A DNA stretch of 64,000 bases from UBA4408 sp002389785 (GTDB taxonomy: Bacteria > Bacteroidota > Bacteroidia > UBA4408), in the NCBI GenBank assembly GCA_035438985.1, contig DAORJK010000004.1, forward strand, positions 176,183-240,182, in the 5' to 3' direction. Shown here piece after piece: positions 49,065 to 58,314 of the stretch (within the stretch, counting starts at the first letter, position 1; each line of letters starts with the position of its first letter). The position numbers were made by a program, and so were the translations under genes. The notes beneath the pieces were generated by a model. It was not told the origin of the DNA and ran no database searches. It saw only the letters and a list, made by a program, of their open reading frames with translations.

Positions 49065-52000
49065 TTGGCAACAAATAAAAAATCACAAAGAATTAGTTTT
49101 TCTTCGCTGAAAAATCAGATCCCTTATCCTGATTTTTTGGATATTCAGCTGAAGTCATTTCAGGATTTTTTTCAATTAGAAACTACTCCCGAAAACCGTC
49201 AGGACGAAGGATTATTTAAAGTATTTTCTGAAAATTTCCCGATTTCTGATGCCCGAAATAATTTCGTGTTGGAGTTCATCGATTATTTTGTTGATCCACC
49301 GCGTTATTCCATTGAGGAGTGTATTGAACGAGGGTTAACTTATAGCGTACCGCTAAAGGCGAAGTTAAAATTATATTGCACCGATCCTGAACACGAAGAT
49401 TTTGAAACCATTGTGCAGGATGTGTATTTGGGAACTATTCCCTACATGACACCCAAGGGTACTTTTGTTATCAATGGAGCAGAGCGTGTAATTGTTTCTC
49501 AATTGCATCGTTCGCCCGGTGTATTTTTTGGTCAAAGCCGCCATGCAAATGGAACCAAGCTTTATTCTGCCAGAGTAATTCCATTTAAGGGCTCTTGGAT
49601 CGAATTCGCAACGGATATTAATTCGGTGATGTATGCTTACATCGACCGTAAAAAGAAGCTTCCGGTAACTACCTTATTGCGTGCAATAGGATATGAAAGC
49701 GACAAGGACATTTTGGAAATATTCAACCTTGCCGATGAAATGAAAGTTAGCAAAACAGGTATAAAAGCTGCGATTGGCCGCAAATTGGCTGCGCGTGTGT
49801 TGAAAACCTGGATTGAGGATTTCGTAGATGAAGATACCGGTGAAGTAGTTTCGATTGAACGTAACGAAGTAATTATTGATCGTGAGACTGTAATTGACAA
49901 AGATCATTTAGACTTAATTCTAGATGCAAATGTGAAGTCAATTATTTTACATAAAGAATCAGTAAATTCAGCTGATTACGCAATCATTTATAATACACTT
50001 CAAAAAGATACTTCCAACTCAGAGAAGGAAGCAGTTGAACATATTTATCGCCAATTGCGTAATGCCGAACCACCTGATGAGGAAACCGCTCGTGGTATTA
50101 TTGATAAATTATTTTTCTCTGATAAACGTTATGACCTTGGTGAAGTAGGGCGTTTCCGTATCAACAAAAAGTTGAAGATGGATACTCCGGATGATGTTAA
50201 GGTATTAACTAAGCAGGATATCATTGCCATTATTAAGTATTTGATTGAATTAATCAATTCAAAAGCTGATGTGGATGATATTGATCACTTGAGTAATCGT
50301 CGAGTACGTACCGTTGGTGAGCAATTATACTCGCAATTTGGTGTGGGACTTTCACGTATGGCTCGTACTATTCGTGAACGTATGAACGTGCGCGATAACG
50401 AGGTATTTACACCTACAGATTTGATTAATGCTAAAACATTGTCATCTGTTATTAACTCATTCTTTGGAACCAATCAGCTTTCTCAGTTCATGGATCAAAC
50501 CAATCCATTGGCTGAAATTACACATAAGCGCAGATTATCGGCACTCGGGCCAGGTGGTTTGAGTCGCGAACGTGCCGGATTTGAGGTACGTGACGTTCAC
50601 TATACCCACTACGGACGTTTGTGTACCATTGAAACACCGGAAGGACCAAATATTGGTTTGATTTCTTCCTTGTGTGTATTTGCAAAGATCAACCGTTTAG
50701 GTTTTATTGAAACGCCTTATCGTGAAATTAAAGAAGGTAAGGTAAATTTCAATTTAGAGCCGGTGTATTTAAGTGCTGAACAAGAGCATGGAAAAACAAT
50801 TGCGCAAGCGATTGCCGATATTGATGACAAAGGAAACCTTCATGCAGTGCGCGTAAAGGCACGTTTTGAAGGAGACTTTCCTGTGGTTGATCCAAACGAG
50901 GTTGATTTAATGGACGTAGCTCCAAATCAAATCGCGTCAATTGCAGCATCCCTTATTCCATTTCTTGAACACGATGATGCGAACCGTGCGCTCATGGGAT
51001 CAAACATGCAACGTCAAGCAGTACCTTTATTGCGTCCAGAAGCTCCAATTGTTGGAACCGGATTGGAACCGTTGGTGGCGAAAGACAGCCGTGTTTTGAT
51101 TAATGCAGAAGGTAACGGTGTGGTTGAATATGTTGACGCTAACGAAATTGTTATCCGTTACAATCGTTCAGAAAATGATCGATTGGTAAGTTTTGACGAT
51201 GATACAAAATCATATAAATTAACCAAATTCCGTAAGACTAACCAAAATACCTGTATCAACTTGAAGCCAATTGTGGCTAAAGGCGAAAAGGTATCTAAAG
51301 GGCAGGTTTTATGTGAAGGTTATGCCACACAAAATGGTGAACTTGCTTTAGGGCGAAACCTTAAAGTAGCATTCATGCCATGGAAGGGTTATAACTTTGA
51401 GGATGCGATTGTAATTAGCGAGCGTGTTGTTAGAGAAGATATTTTTACTTCTGTACACGTTGATGAGTATACCTTAGAGGTTCGTGATACTAAACGAGGT
51501 TTGGAAGAGTTAACTGCTGATATTCCGAATGTGAGTGAAGAAGCTACCAAAGATTTAGATGGTAACGGATTGATTCGTGTTGGAGCAGAAGTTAAGGAAG
51601 GCGATATTTTGATTGGTAAAATTACTCCGAAAGGGGAAACTGATCCTTCACCGGAAGAGAAGTTATTGCGTGCGATATTTGGTGATAAGGCAGGAGATGT
51701 TAAAGATGCTTCGTTAAAGGCACCACCCTCTTTAAAAGGTGTTGTAATTGATAAAAAATTATTCTCACGAGTTATCAAGGATCGTAAAATGAAGGCTGAT
51801 GAAAAGCCTTTGTTAAGCAAAATTGATGAAGAGATGAATAAGGAAGTTGCTGTGTTGAAAGCTAAATTGGTGGATAAGTTATTTGCTTTAACCAATGGGA
51901 AAACTTCACAGGGAGTGATGAACAATTACAAAGAAGTAATCATTGCAAAGGGAACTAAATTTTCGCAAAAAGTATTGAGCGGAATTGAGTATGCCAACAT

Positions 52001-52874
52001 CAATCCAGGTAAATGGACCACTGATAAGGATACCAATGAATTGATTAAAATTTTGGTGCACAATTATACCATTAAAGCAAACGACATTTTAGGTGCTTAC
52101 AAGCGCAAGAAATTTGCTTTAACAGTAGGAGATGAGCTACCTGCAGGAATTGTTCAATTGGCAAAAATTTACATCGCTAAAAAACGTAAGTTAAAAGTGG
52201 GTGATAAAATGGCCGGTCGCCACGGAAACAAGGGTATTGTTGCGCGAATTGTGCGTGATGAAGACATGCCTTTCCTTGATGATGGAACTCCTGTTGATAT
52301 TGTATTGAATCCGCTGGGTGTACCTTCTCGTATGAACTTGGGTCAGATTTATGAAACAGTGTTGGCTTGGGCAGGTGAAAAATTAGGAGAGCGTTATTTT
52401 ACTCCGATTTTTGATGGTGCTACTTTAGAAGACATTGATTCAATTACTGATAAAGCCGGTTTACCTCGATTTGGGCGTACTTATTTAACAGATGGTGGTA
52501 CTGGTGAGAAATTTGACCAACCGGCTACTGTAGGTATTATTTACATGCTTAAATTAGGTCACATGGTGGATGATAAGATGCATGCCCGTTCAATCGGACC
52601 TTACTCGTTGATTACTCAACAACCATTAGGTGGTAAGGCACAATTCGGAGGTCAGCGTTTTGGTGAGATGGAGGTTTGGGCATTAGAAGCATTCGGTGCT
52701 GCTAATATCTTGCAAGAAATCTTAACCATCAAGTCGGATGACGTAATTGGCCGTGCTAAAGCTTATGAAGCTATTGTAAAAGGCGATCCAATGCCAACAC
52801 CGGGAATTCCGGAATCATTCAACGTATTGTTGCATGAGTTAAGAGGCTTAGGATTAAATATTACGTTGGATTAA
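49065..52874 (+). CDS. rpoB: RNA polymerase subunit beta
   Basis: A full-length 1269-residue beta subunit. The rifampicin-site region FFGTNQLSQFMDQTNPLAEI and HKRRLSALGPGGLSRERAGF, the KAGDKMAGRHGNKG-like string (KVGDKMAGRHGNKG) and the C-terminal FNVLLHELRGLGLNI are intact. The start is TTG: an in-frame TAA lies just upstream (49044) and no ATG or GTG is closer. A strong terminator follows within 20 bp, and rpoC is not next. Confidence 0.98.
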   Translation: MATNKKSQRISFSSLKNQIPYPDFLDIQLKSFQDFFQLETTPENRQDEGLFKVFSENFPISDARNNFVLEFIDYFVDPPRYSIEECIERGLTYSVPLKAKLKLYCTDPEHEDFETIVQDVYLGTIPYMTPKGTFVINGAERVIVSQLHRSPGVFFGQSRHANGTKLYSARVIPFKGSWIEFATDINSVMYAYIDRKKKLPVTTLLRAIGYESDKDILEIFNLADEMKVSKTGIKAAIGRKLAARVLKTWIEDFVDEDTGEVVSIERNEVIIDRETVIDKDHLDLILDANVKSIILHKESVNSADYAIIYNTLQKDTSNSEKEAVEHIYRQLRNAEPPDEETARGIIDKLFFSDKRYDLGEVGRFRINKKLKMDTPDDVKVLTKQDIIAIIKYLIELINSKADVDDIDHLSNRRVRTVGEQLYSQFGVGLSRMARTIRERMNVRDNEVFTPTDLINAKTLSSVINSFFGTNQLSQFMDQTNPLAEITHKRRLSALGPGGLSRERAGFEVRDVHYTHYGRLCTIETPEGPNIGLISSLCVFAKINRLGFIETPYREIKEGKVNFNLEPVYLSAEQEHGKTIAQAIADIDDKGNLHAVRVKARFEGDFPVVDPNEVDLMDVAPNQIASIAASLIPFLEHDDANRALMGSNMQRQAVPLLRPEAPIVGTGLEPLVAKDSRVLINAEGNGVVEYVDANEIVIRYNRSENDRLVSFDDDTKSYKLTKFRKTNQNTCINLKPIVAKGEKVSKGQVLCEGYATQNGELALGRNLKVAFMPWKGYNFEDAIVISERVVREDIFTSVHVDEYTLEVRDTKRGLEELTADIPNVSEEATKDLDGNGLIRVGAEVKEGDILIGKITPKGETDPSPEEKLLRAIFGDKAGDVKDASLKAPPSLKGVVIDKKLFSRVIKDRKMKADEKPLLSKIDEEMNKEVAVLKAKLVDKLFALTNGKTSQGVMNNYKEVIIAKGTKFSQKVLSGIEYANINPGKWTTDKDTNELIKILVHNYTIKANDILGAYKRKKFALTVGDELPAGIVQLAKIYIAKKRKLKVGDKMAGRHGNKGIVARIVRDEDMPFLDDGTPVDIVLNPLGVPSRMNLGQIYETVLAWAGEKLGERYFTPIFDGATLEDIDSITDKAGLPRFGRTYLTDGGTGEKFDQPATVGIIYMLKLGHMVDDKMHARSIGPYSLITQQPLGGKAQFGGQRFGEMEVWALEAFGAANILQEILTIKSDDVIGRAKAYEAIVKGDPMPTPGIPESFNVLLHELRGLGLNITLD

Positions 52875-52894
52875 TTTGTTTGTTTATTAAAAGA

Positions 52895-52929
52895 GAAGCC
52901 GTTCTGCAGCAATGTGGAACGGCTTTTTT
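52895..52929 (+). terminator. Rho-independent terminator after rpoB
   Basis: Stem AAGCCGTTC / GAACGGCTT with a T6 tail lies about 20 bp after the rpoB stop. It closes the tuf-rpoB unit before the place where rpoC usually begins. Confidence 0.92.
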
Positions 52930-53034
52930 GTTGATTAATCGATAGAAATTGCAGTAGGTAGAAATATATTGTCTTCTTTGATATTTTTAATTATTTTTCG
53001 GGTAAGAAAACTGCCGAAACTAAAATTAACTTAG

Positions 53035-53922
53035 ATGAAAAAATTTTCCTTCCTACTTCTTGCATGCTTATTTATGGCTTGTTTAAGTGTTTCAAAGCTA
53101 AGTGCGCAAATTGTTTTAGAGCAAAGCTATGATACTACAGCATATAATTTTACATATGTCAAATTGCAGCACTTTGGCGAAAAATATTTAGTAGCAGGCA
53201 CTAAATCGAATATGTTTAAAATCAAACTTTACAATTTGAATCATTCTTTATGGAAAAATATTTCTACCATTTCAGTACCGGCTATTTCCAATCCTTCATT
53301 TGGTAATCTTTCAGCTAAAGTACTTTTTGTATCGGATAGTTTATTTGCGGTTGATACTCTAATTGAATTTATGTTTTCTGTGAATTACCGCGACACCAGC
53401 AATAATTTAAATTTTGACCGTTTGCTAACCTATATTTTCAATGAAAATGGTGTTCAATTATTTTTTGATTCATCGGGGATTTATAATCCATATTATCAAG
53501 GAATCCCGTCTGAATTCTGGCCTATCGTTAATACCTCACAGGGAACTAAAATGATATTATTTCAACAAAAGCCAAAGTTATTTGCAAGTAAAGTTTTCTC
53601 GCTGCCTGGAAGGTATTTAAATGCTAACAAAAATTATGTATTGGATCAAGCGCAAATAGCAGAAACAGCGGAAAAAATGCAACTTTATCCAAATCCAACT
53701 TCTGACTATACTACAATCAGCTATCAATTACCAAAGGATATCGAAACCGCAAAAATGGTATTTTATGATTTGAACGGTAAAATGGTAAAATCATTTACGA
53801 TTGATCATACGTTTACCAATTTGAGATTGTCTGTTTATGATTTGAACACCGGTTCTTATTACTGCCAGGTTGAAGGAGAAAACAGAGTGCTATCAAGTAA
53901 AAAATTAATTAAGATAAATTAA
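53035..53922 (+). CDS. Secreted T9SS-sorted protein of unknown function
   Basis: A 295-residue exported protein with a signal peptide (FSFLLLACLFMACLSVSKLSA). The middle is beta-rich without recognised domain. The C-terminal T9SS type A sorting domain is clear: MQLYPNPTSDYTTISYQLP, then MVFYDLNGKMVKSF and SVYDLNTGSYYCQVEGENR. The gene sits in the position after rpoB that rpoC would normally occupy. Confidence 0.75.
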   Translation: MKKFSFLLLACLFMACLSVSKLSAQIVLEQSYDTTAYNFTYVKLQHFGEKYLVAGTKSNMFKIKLYNLNHSLWKNISTISVPAISNPSFGNLSAKVLFVSDSLFAVDTLIEFMFSVNYRDTSNNLNFDRLLTYIFNENGVQLFFDSSGIYNPYYQGIPSEFWPIVNTSQGTKMILFQQKPKLFASKVFSLPGRYLNANKNYVLDQAQIAETAEKMQLYPNPTSDYTTISYQLPKDIETAKMVFYDLNGKMVKSFTIDHTFTNLRLSVYDLNTGSYYCQVEGENRVLSSKKLIKIN

Positions 53923-54004
53923 AAGTTAGCACCGTTTTTATATCCGACCTTCAACTTACCCATACGCATTCTGACTGTATTTTATAAAATAATAATAAGC
54001 AAAA

Positions 54005-54035
54005 GGGCCTGAATATAGTGTGTTCAGGCCTTTTT
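54005..54035 (+). terminator. Terminator between convergent genes
   Basis: Stem GGCCTGAA / TTCAGGCC with flanking A and T runs lies between the secreted protein gene and the ABC-F gene and can serve both directions. Confidence 0.88.
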
Positions 54036-54069
54036 GTTTATTATTTAAGTTTGATTAATAGAATAAAAT

Positions 54070-55692
54070 TTATGCATTCACTGCATACAATTCATCTCTC
54101 AATGATTTAATTTTTTCATCGGTTATATACTCATCGTAAGTTATTCGTTTATCAATGATACCGTTGGGAGATATTTCGATAATACGGTTTGCGATGGTTT
54201 GTGTAAACTGATGATCGTGTGAGGCAAATAAAATATTCCCTTTGAAATCAATCAAGGAATTGTTCAATGCAGTAATGCTTTCCAAATCGAGGTGATTGGT
54301 TGGTTGGTCAAGTATGAGCGTGTTGGCACTATCCAGCATCATTTTAGCAATTAAACAACGCACCTTTTCACCTCCACTCAATACCTTGCACTTCTTTAAT
54401 GAATCTTCACCCGAAAAAAGCATTTTGCCTAAAAAGCTACGAATCCAGCTTTCGTCTTTTTCTTCGGAATATTGTGCGAGCCAATCAACCAGGTTTAAAT
54501 CAACATTGAAGTAGTGCTGGTTATTTTTTGGAAAATAGGATTGACTGCTTGTTCCACCCCAACGAAAATCTCCCGAATCCTGTTTTTGTTCGCCGCTAAT
54601 GATGTCAAAAAAAGTAGAAACAGCGAATGCTTCTTTGCTGATAAACGCAATTTTATCGCCGCTTTCAATGGTAAAGCTGAGGTCCTTGTAAAGTTCAATG
54701 CCATCTATTTTTTTATGCAAATTTTTTACCTCAAATATTTGATTTCGGGTTTCGGCTTTGGTTTTAAAGTTGATGTAAGGATAACGTCGCGAGGATGGCT
54801 TAATTTCTTCGAATACCAACTTGTCTAATAGTTTTTTTCGGGAAGTTGCCTGGCGTGATTTTGAAGCATTCGCACTAAATCGCGCTACGAAGGATTCAAG
54901 CTCCTTTTTCTTGTCTTCGGTTTTTTTATTGGCGTCTTGTTTTTGTTTTAAAATAAGCTGACTGCTCTCGTACCAAAAAGTATAATTCCCTGTAAACACA
55001 TTAATCTGATTGTAATCAATGTCGGCAATATGGGTACAAACGGCATCAATAAAGTGTCGGTCGTGACTTACAACTATAACGGTATTTTTAAATTCGCTCA
55101 AAAAGTTTTCAAGCCATAAAATGGTTTCCACATCCAAGTTATTGGTAGGCTCATCCAAGAGCAAAACATCGGGATTACCAAAAATAGCCTGAGCAAGTAA
55201 CACACGAACCTTTTCGCTTCCGCTTAACTCTTTCATCAGTTTAAAATGCAACTCTTCCTTGATTCCCAATCCACTTAAAAGTTCAGAAGCATCCGATTCG
55301 GCGTCCCAACCGTTCATTTCGGCAAAATTACTTTCAAGCTCAGCTGCACGCATTCCGTCTTTATCGCTGAAATCTGCTTTTGCATAAATGGCATCTTTTT
55401 CAACAATAATATCGTACAATTTGCGGTTCCCCATGATCACAGTTTTTTGAACCTGAATGTCATCAAACGCGTGTTGATTTTGATTCAGGAAAGAGAGTCG
55501 CGCACCCGGCGTCATAATTACACTTCCTTGCTGTGCCTCAATTTCACCGGAAAGAATTTTAAGAAAAGTTGATTTTCCTGCTCCGTTTGCACCAATTAAA
55601 CCATAACAATTTCCGGGAGTAAAATTGATACTCACTTTTTCGAACAATACTTTTTTGCCGTATTGAAGGGTGATTCCGCTTGTACTAATCAT
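54070..55692 (-). CDS. ABC-F family ATPase with degenerate second ATP site
   Basis: A 540-residue cytoplasmic protein with two ATPase domains and no membrane part, of the ribosome-binding ABC-F (YbiT-like) group. Domain 1 is complete: Walker A GANGAGKST, signature LSGSE, Walker B LLLDEPTNNLD, H-loop VSHDRHF. Domain 2 lacks a Walker A lysine (the site reads ISKEAFAVST), keeps signature LSGGE, and has Gln463 in place of the catalytic glutamate (LILDQPTNHLD). The loss of Walker A is seen in Bacteroidota relatives; the E-to-Q change is not expected. The linker is lysine/serine-rich (SKSRQATSRKK). It probably acts on stalled ribosomes. Confidence 0.9.
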   Translation of the reverse strand: MISTSGITLQYGKKVLFEKVSINFTPGNCYGLIGANGAGKSTFLKILSGEIEAQQGSVIMTPGARLSFLNQNQHAFDDIQVQKTVIMGNRKLYDIIVEKDAIYAKADFSDKDGMRAAELESNFAEMNGWDAESDASELLSGLGIKEELHFKLMKELSGSEKVRVLLAQAIFGNPDVLLLDEPTNNLDVETILWLENFLSEFKNTVIVVSHDRHFIDAVCTHIADIDYNQINVFTGNYTFWYESSQLILKQKQDANKKTEDKKKELESFVARFSANASKSRQATSRKKLLDKLVFEEIKPSSRRYPYINFKTKAETRNQIFEVKNLHKKIDGIELYKDLSFTIESGDKIAFISKEAFAVSTFFDIISGEQKQDSGDFRWGGTSSQSYFPKNNQHYFNVDLNLVDWLAQYSEEKDESWIRSFLGKMLFSGEDSLKKCKVLSGGEKVRCLIAKMMLDSANTLILDQPTNHLDLESITALNNSLIDFKGNILFASHDHQFTQTIANRIIEISPNGIIDKRITYDEYITDEKIKSLRDELYAVNA

Positions 55693-55770
55693 TTTTCTTT
55701 AAAAATTTGAGGGCGCAAAAGTAAGCTTTTTATACGAGCAAAAAGAAGTGTATTGTAAATAGTTTAAGGA

Positions 55771-56367
55771 TTATAAACCTTTGCGAATAGGAAATACCTT
55801 ATTTAACAAACTATTGCGGTTATACATGTTACTGTAGCGAATTTGATTGGCTTCTTTTACATCTTCAACCGAATAAAATGCATTTGGATTATAGAGGTCG
55901 ATAAGGTTAATGATGTTGTCGACTTCTTTTCTTTTCAACACAATAAAAATCAATTTAACCGGACCTCTGGCACCTTGGCCATCGAGAACAGTTAATCCAA
56001 AATTTGCTTGCTTAATATGTTCAATCAATTTTTCGCAATCTTGATTTGTGATAATGCGCATTACCTGATTGCCGATAGCTAACTTTTCTTCGATGGCCAA
56101 ACCTAAGTAGATTCCGGTTGCATAACCACCGGCCCAAGCAATGTAGCTGGCAAGGTTATGGAGATTTTTCAGTATGGAGCTGATAGCGAAAAGCCAAATT
56201 AGCACTTCAAAAAATCCGATGAAAGGCACAATTTGTTTTTTACCTTTTGAAGCCAGCACGCTGCGCAAGGTTCCCAATGTAACATCGGTCATGCGTGCCG
56301 CAAATATCAACAAAGGAAAAAGCACCCACTCGTAAAATGTTCCACTAAGCAAATCAAAAAGTAGCAT
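55771..56367 (-). CDS. DUF2179 membrane protein (UPF0316 family)
   Basis: About 198 residues. Three N-terminal membrane helices (LFPLLIFAARMTDVTLGTLR, FIGFFEVLIWLFAIS and ASYIAWAGGYATGIYLG) precede a cytosolic DUF2179 domain (VMRIITNQDCEKLIEHIKQ), thought to sense a ligand. The ATG at 56367 is 1 bp after the ubiA stop codon, indicating translational coupling with ubiA. An upstream TTG (56409) would lie inside ubiA. Confidence 0.85.
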   Translation of the reverse strand: MLLFDLLSGTFYEWVLFPLLIFAARMTDVTLGTLRSVLASKGKKQIVPFIGFFEVLIWLFAISSILKNLHNLASYIAWAGGYATGIYLGLAIEEKLAIGNQVMRIITNQDCEKLIEHIKQANFGLTVLDGQGARGPVKLIFIVLKRKEVDNIINLIDLYNPNAFYSVEDVKEANQIRYSNMYNRNSLLNKVFPIRKGL

Positions 56368-56368
56368 A

Positions 56369-57232
56369 TTAAAATATAAAATCAAGGATGAAAAATACTG
56401 CAAAAACAACGCTAGCTATGCCATTCGTAGTAAAAAAAGCGAGGTTAATTTTACTTAGATCATTTGCTTTCACAAGGCTGTGTTGATACAGTAATAAGGC
56501 AATAAAAAACGCAAGACCAATTTTGTAATAAAGACCGAATAATGGGTTAAATGCAGGAATTAGTAATAGAGTTGCACACACTAAATGGAAAACTGAAGCT
56601 AAGGTAAGTGCATTTTTTTTGCCAATTATTACAGGTATTGATTGCAGGTTATTTTGCTTGTCAAACTCTTCATCCTGCAAAGCATAAATAATATCAAAAC
56701 CGCTCACCCAAAACAATACAGCGAATGAAAAATACAAGGGAATGCTGTTAAAAGATCCTGTAACTGCCAAATACGCACCAATGGGTGCCAGTGCCAAACC
56801 TGTTCCTAAAACTAAGTGACAAAGTGCAGTAAAGCGTTTGGTATAACTATAGCCCAGCACAACCAATAATGCTATGGGAGAAAGATAAAAGCAAAGTGGA
56901 TTAATGAAGTAGGTACAGCTAATAAATAAAACACAGTTGACAATAACAAAATATAAAGCAGATGAAGGTTGTATTACACCGGAAGGAATTTCGCGGACAA
57001 AAGTGCGTGGATTTATTTTATCGATATGGCGATCAATATAGCGATTAAAGGCCATAGCAGCGCTTCGTGCGAAAACCATACAGGCAATTACGAGTATCAA
57101 TAATTTATAATTTACTATACCAAGTTTGTTTTGTGTACCTAGTAAAAAGCCAATAATAGCAAAGGGTAGGGCAAAAACCGTATGGCTAAATTTAATGAGA
57201 GATAAGTAATTTTGGACAGTAACTTTTGGCAT
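56369..57232 (-). CDS. UbiA-family polyprenyltransferase
   Basis: A 287-residue, eight- to nine-helix membrane enzyme. The first aspartate-rich motif is NRYIDRHIDKINPRT and the second ALQDEEFD, both needed for Mg-prenyl-diphosphate binding. In menaquinone-using Bacteroidota the family member is usually the futalosine-pathway MqnP or a 4-hydroxybenzoate-type enzyme; the substrate cannot be told from sequence. It is coupled to the DUF2179 gene. A TAATTTTG box lies upstream on this strand (57254-57261). Confidence 0.85.
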   Translation of the reverse strand: MPKVTVQNYLSLIKFSHTVFALPFAIIGFLLGTQNKLGIVNYKLLILVIACMVFARSAAMAFNRYIDRHIDKINPRTFVREIPSGVIQPSSALYFVIVNCVLFISCTYFINPLCFYLSPIALLVVLGYSYTKRFTALCHLVLGTGLALAPIGAYLAVTGSFNSIPLYFSFAVLFWVSGFDIIYALQDEEFDKQNNLQSIPVIIGKKNALTLASVFHLVCATLLLIPAFNPLFGLYYKIGLAFFIALLLYQHSLVKANDLSKINLAFFTTNGIASVVFAVFFILDFIF

Positions 57233-57318
57233 TTAACGAGTAAAAGTGAGGTGCAAAATTAACAAAATAAGTCCTTCCTATTTTTAAAGCTTATCTTCGC
57301 AAGAAACATTTTATTAAC

Positions 57319-58098
57319 GTGGCAGAACACATCACTAGTCTTCAAAATGCGAAGATTAAAAATATTGTAAAGTTGCAAAAGGCTTCAGAACGAAAGGAGC
57401 AAGGTAAATTTATTATTGAGGGGATGCGTGAAATTGGTCTAGCTCTCGCAGCAGGTATTAAATTGCATTCCTTTTTTTTATGCAGTGAAATGGGGCACGA
57501 TTTCCCAACTATGCAAGCTGAAGTAGTTAAATATACCGTTAGCAAAGAGGTTTTTGAAAAAATGGCCTATCGCGAAAACTCTGATGGTTGCTTGGCTGTA
57601 GCTGAAATTAAGAATTGTGAACTGAGTGAGATAAAGTTGAGTAATAATCCGTTTATTATAGTTTTAGAAGGAATTGAGAAACCGGGAAACCTAGGAGCAA
57701 TATTACGAACAGCAGATGCTGCACAGGTTGATGCTGTAATAATATGCGATCCTAAAACCGACATTTACAATCCTAATGTAATACGCTCTAGTGTTGGTTG
57801 CGTTTTTACGAATCAAGTGGTGGCTTGTACTTCAGAGGAGGCTTTATTGTTTTTAACAAAGAATTCTATAAGTAGCTATGCTGCGGCTTTAACAGCGACC
57901 GACTATTATCAGAATACGGATATGACAAAATCTTGTGCTATTGTGATGGGAACAGAAGCAGATGGCTTAAGTAAATTTTGGTTAGAGAAGGCCGATAAGC
58001 AAATAAAAATTGCCATGCGCGGTAAGATTGATTCGCTCAATGTTTCAACCAGTTGTGCGGTGTTAGTTTTTGAAGCTATGCGTCAAAGAGGCTTTTAA
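57319..58098 (+). CDS. TrmH/SpoU-family RNA 2'-O-methyltransferase
   Basis: A 259-residue SPOUT methyltransferase. The N-terminal substrate-binding domain (SLQNAKIKNIVKLQKASERKEQ) is followed by the knotted SAM domain with VLEGIEKPGNLGAILRTADAA, NVIRSSVGCVF and the C-terminal IAMRGKIDSLNVSTSCAVL. The target is 23S rRNA or tRNA, not resolvable here. Start is GTG. Confidence 0.93.
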   Translation: MAEHITSLQNAKIKNIVKLQKASERKEQGKFIIEGMREIGLALAAGIKLHSFFLCSEMGHDFPTMQAEVVKYTVSKEVFEKMAYRENSDGCLAVAEIKNCELSEIKLSNNPFIIVLEGIEKPGNLGAILRTADAAQVDAVIICDPKTDIYNPNVIRSSVGCVFTNQVVACTSEEALLFLTKNSISSYAAALTATDYYQNTDMTKSCAIVMGTEADGLSKFWLEKADKQIKIAMRGKIDSLNVSTSCAVLVFEAMRQRGF

Positions 58099-58142
58099 TA
58101 CCGGCTATTAATTTGGAAAAATGCCTACGAATTAATTCCTAA

Positions 58143-58310
58143 CTGAACAAGTTCGGGTCTATTGGCACCTTCCTTAGCTACTCTACAATTACCAAAAATA
58201 CAAGAAACATCCAAGTAACCTACGATTGGAGTAGTTTTCCTAAGGGAATTTATTTTGTGAAATTTAATTCGGATGTTGAATCGTTCGTCCAAAAAATACT
58301 TTTGGAATAA
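58143..58310 (+). pseudogene. Orphan remnant of a T9SS C-terminal sorting domain
   Basis: A 55-codon open stretch begins just after an in-frame TAA (58140) and has no start codon. It reads IQVTYDWSSFPKGIYFVKF and ends VESFVQKILLE, the typical end of a T9SS type A domain (L-P-K-G-I-Y-x-V-K ... K-I-x-x). It is the 3' end of a secreted protein gene whose body has been lost. Confidence 0.65.
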
Positions 58311-58314
58311 ACTG

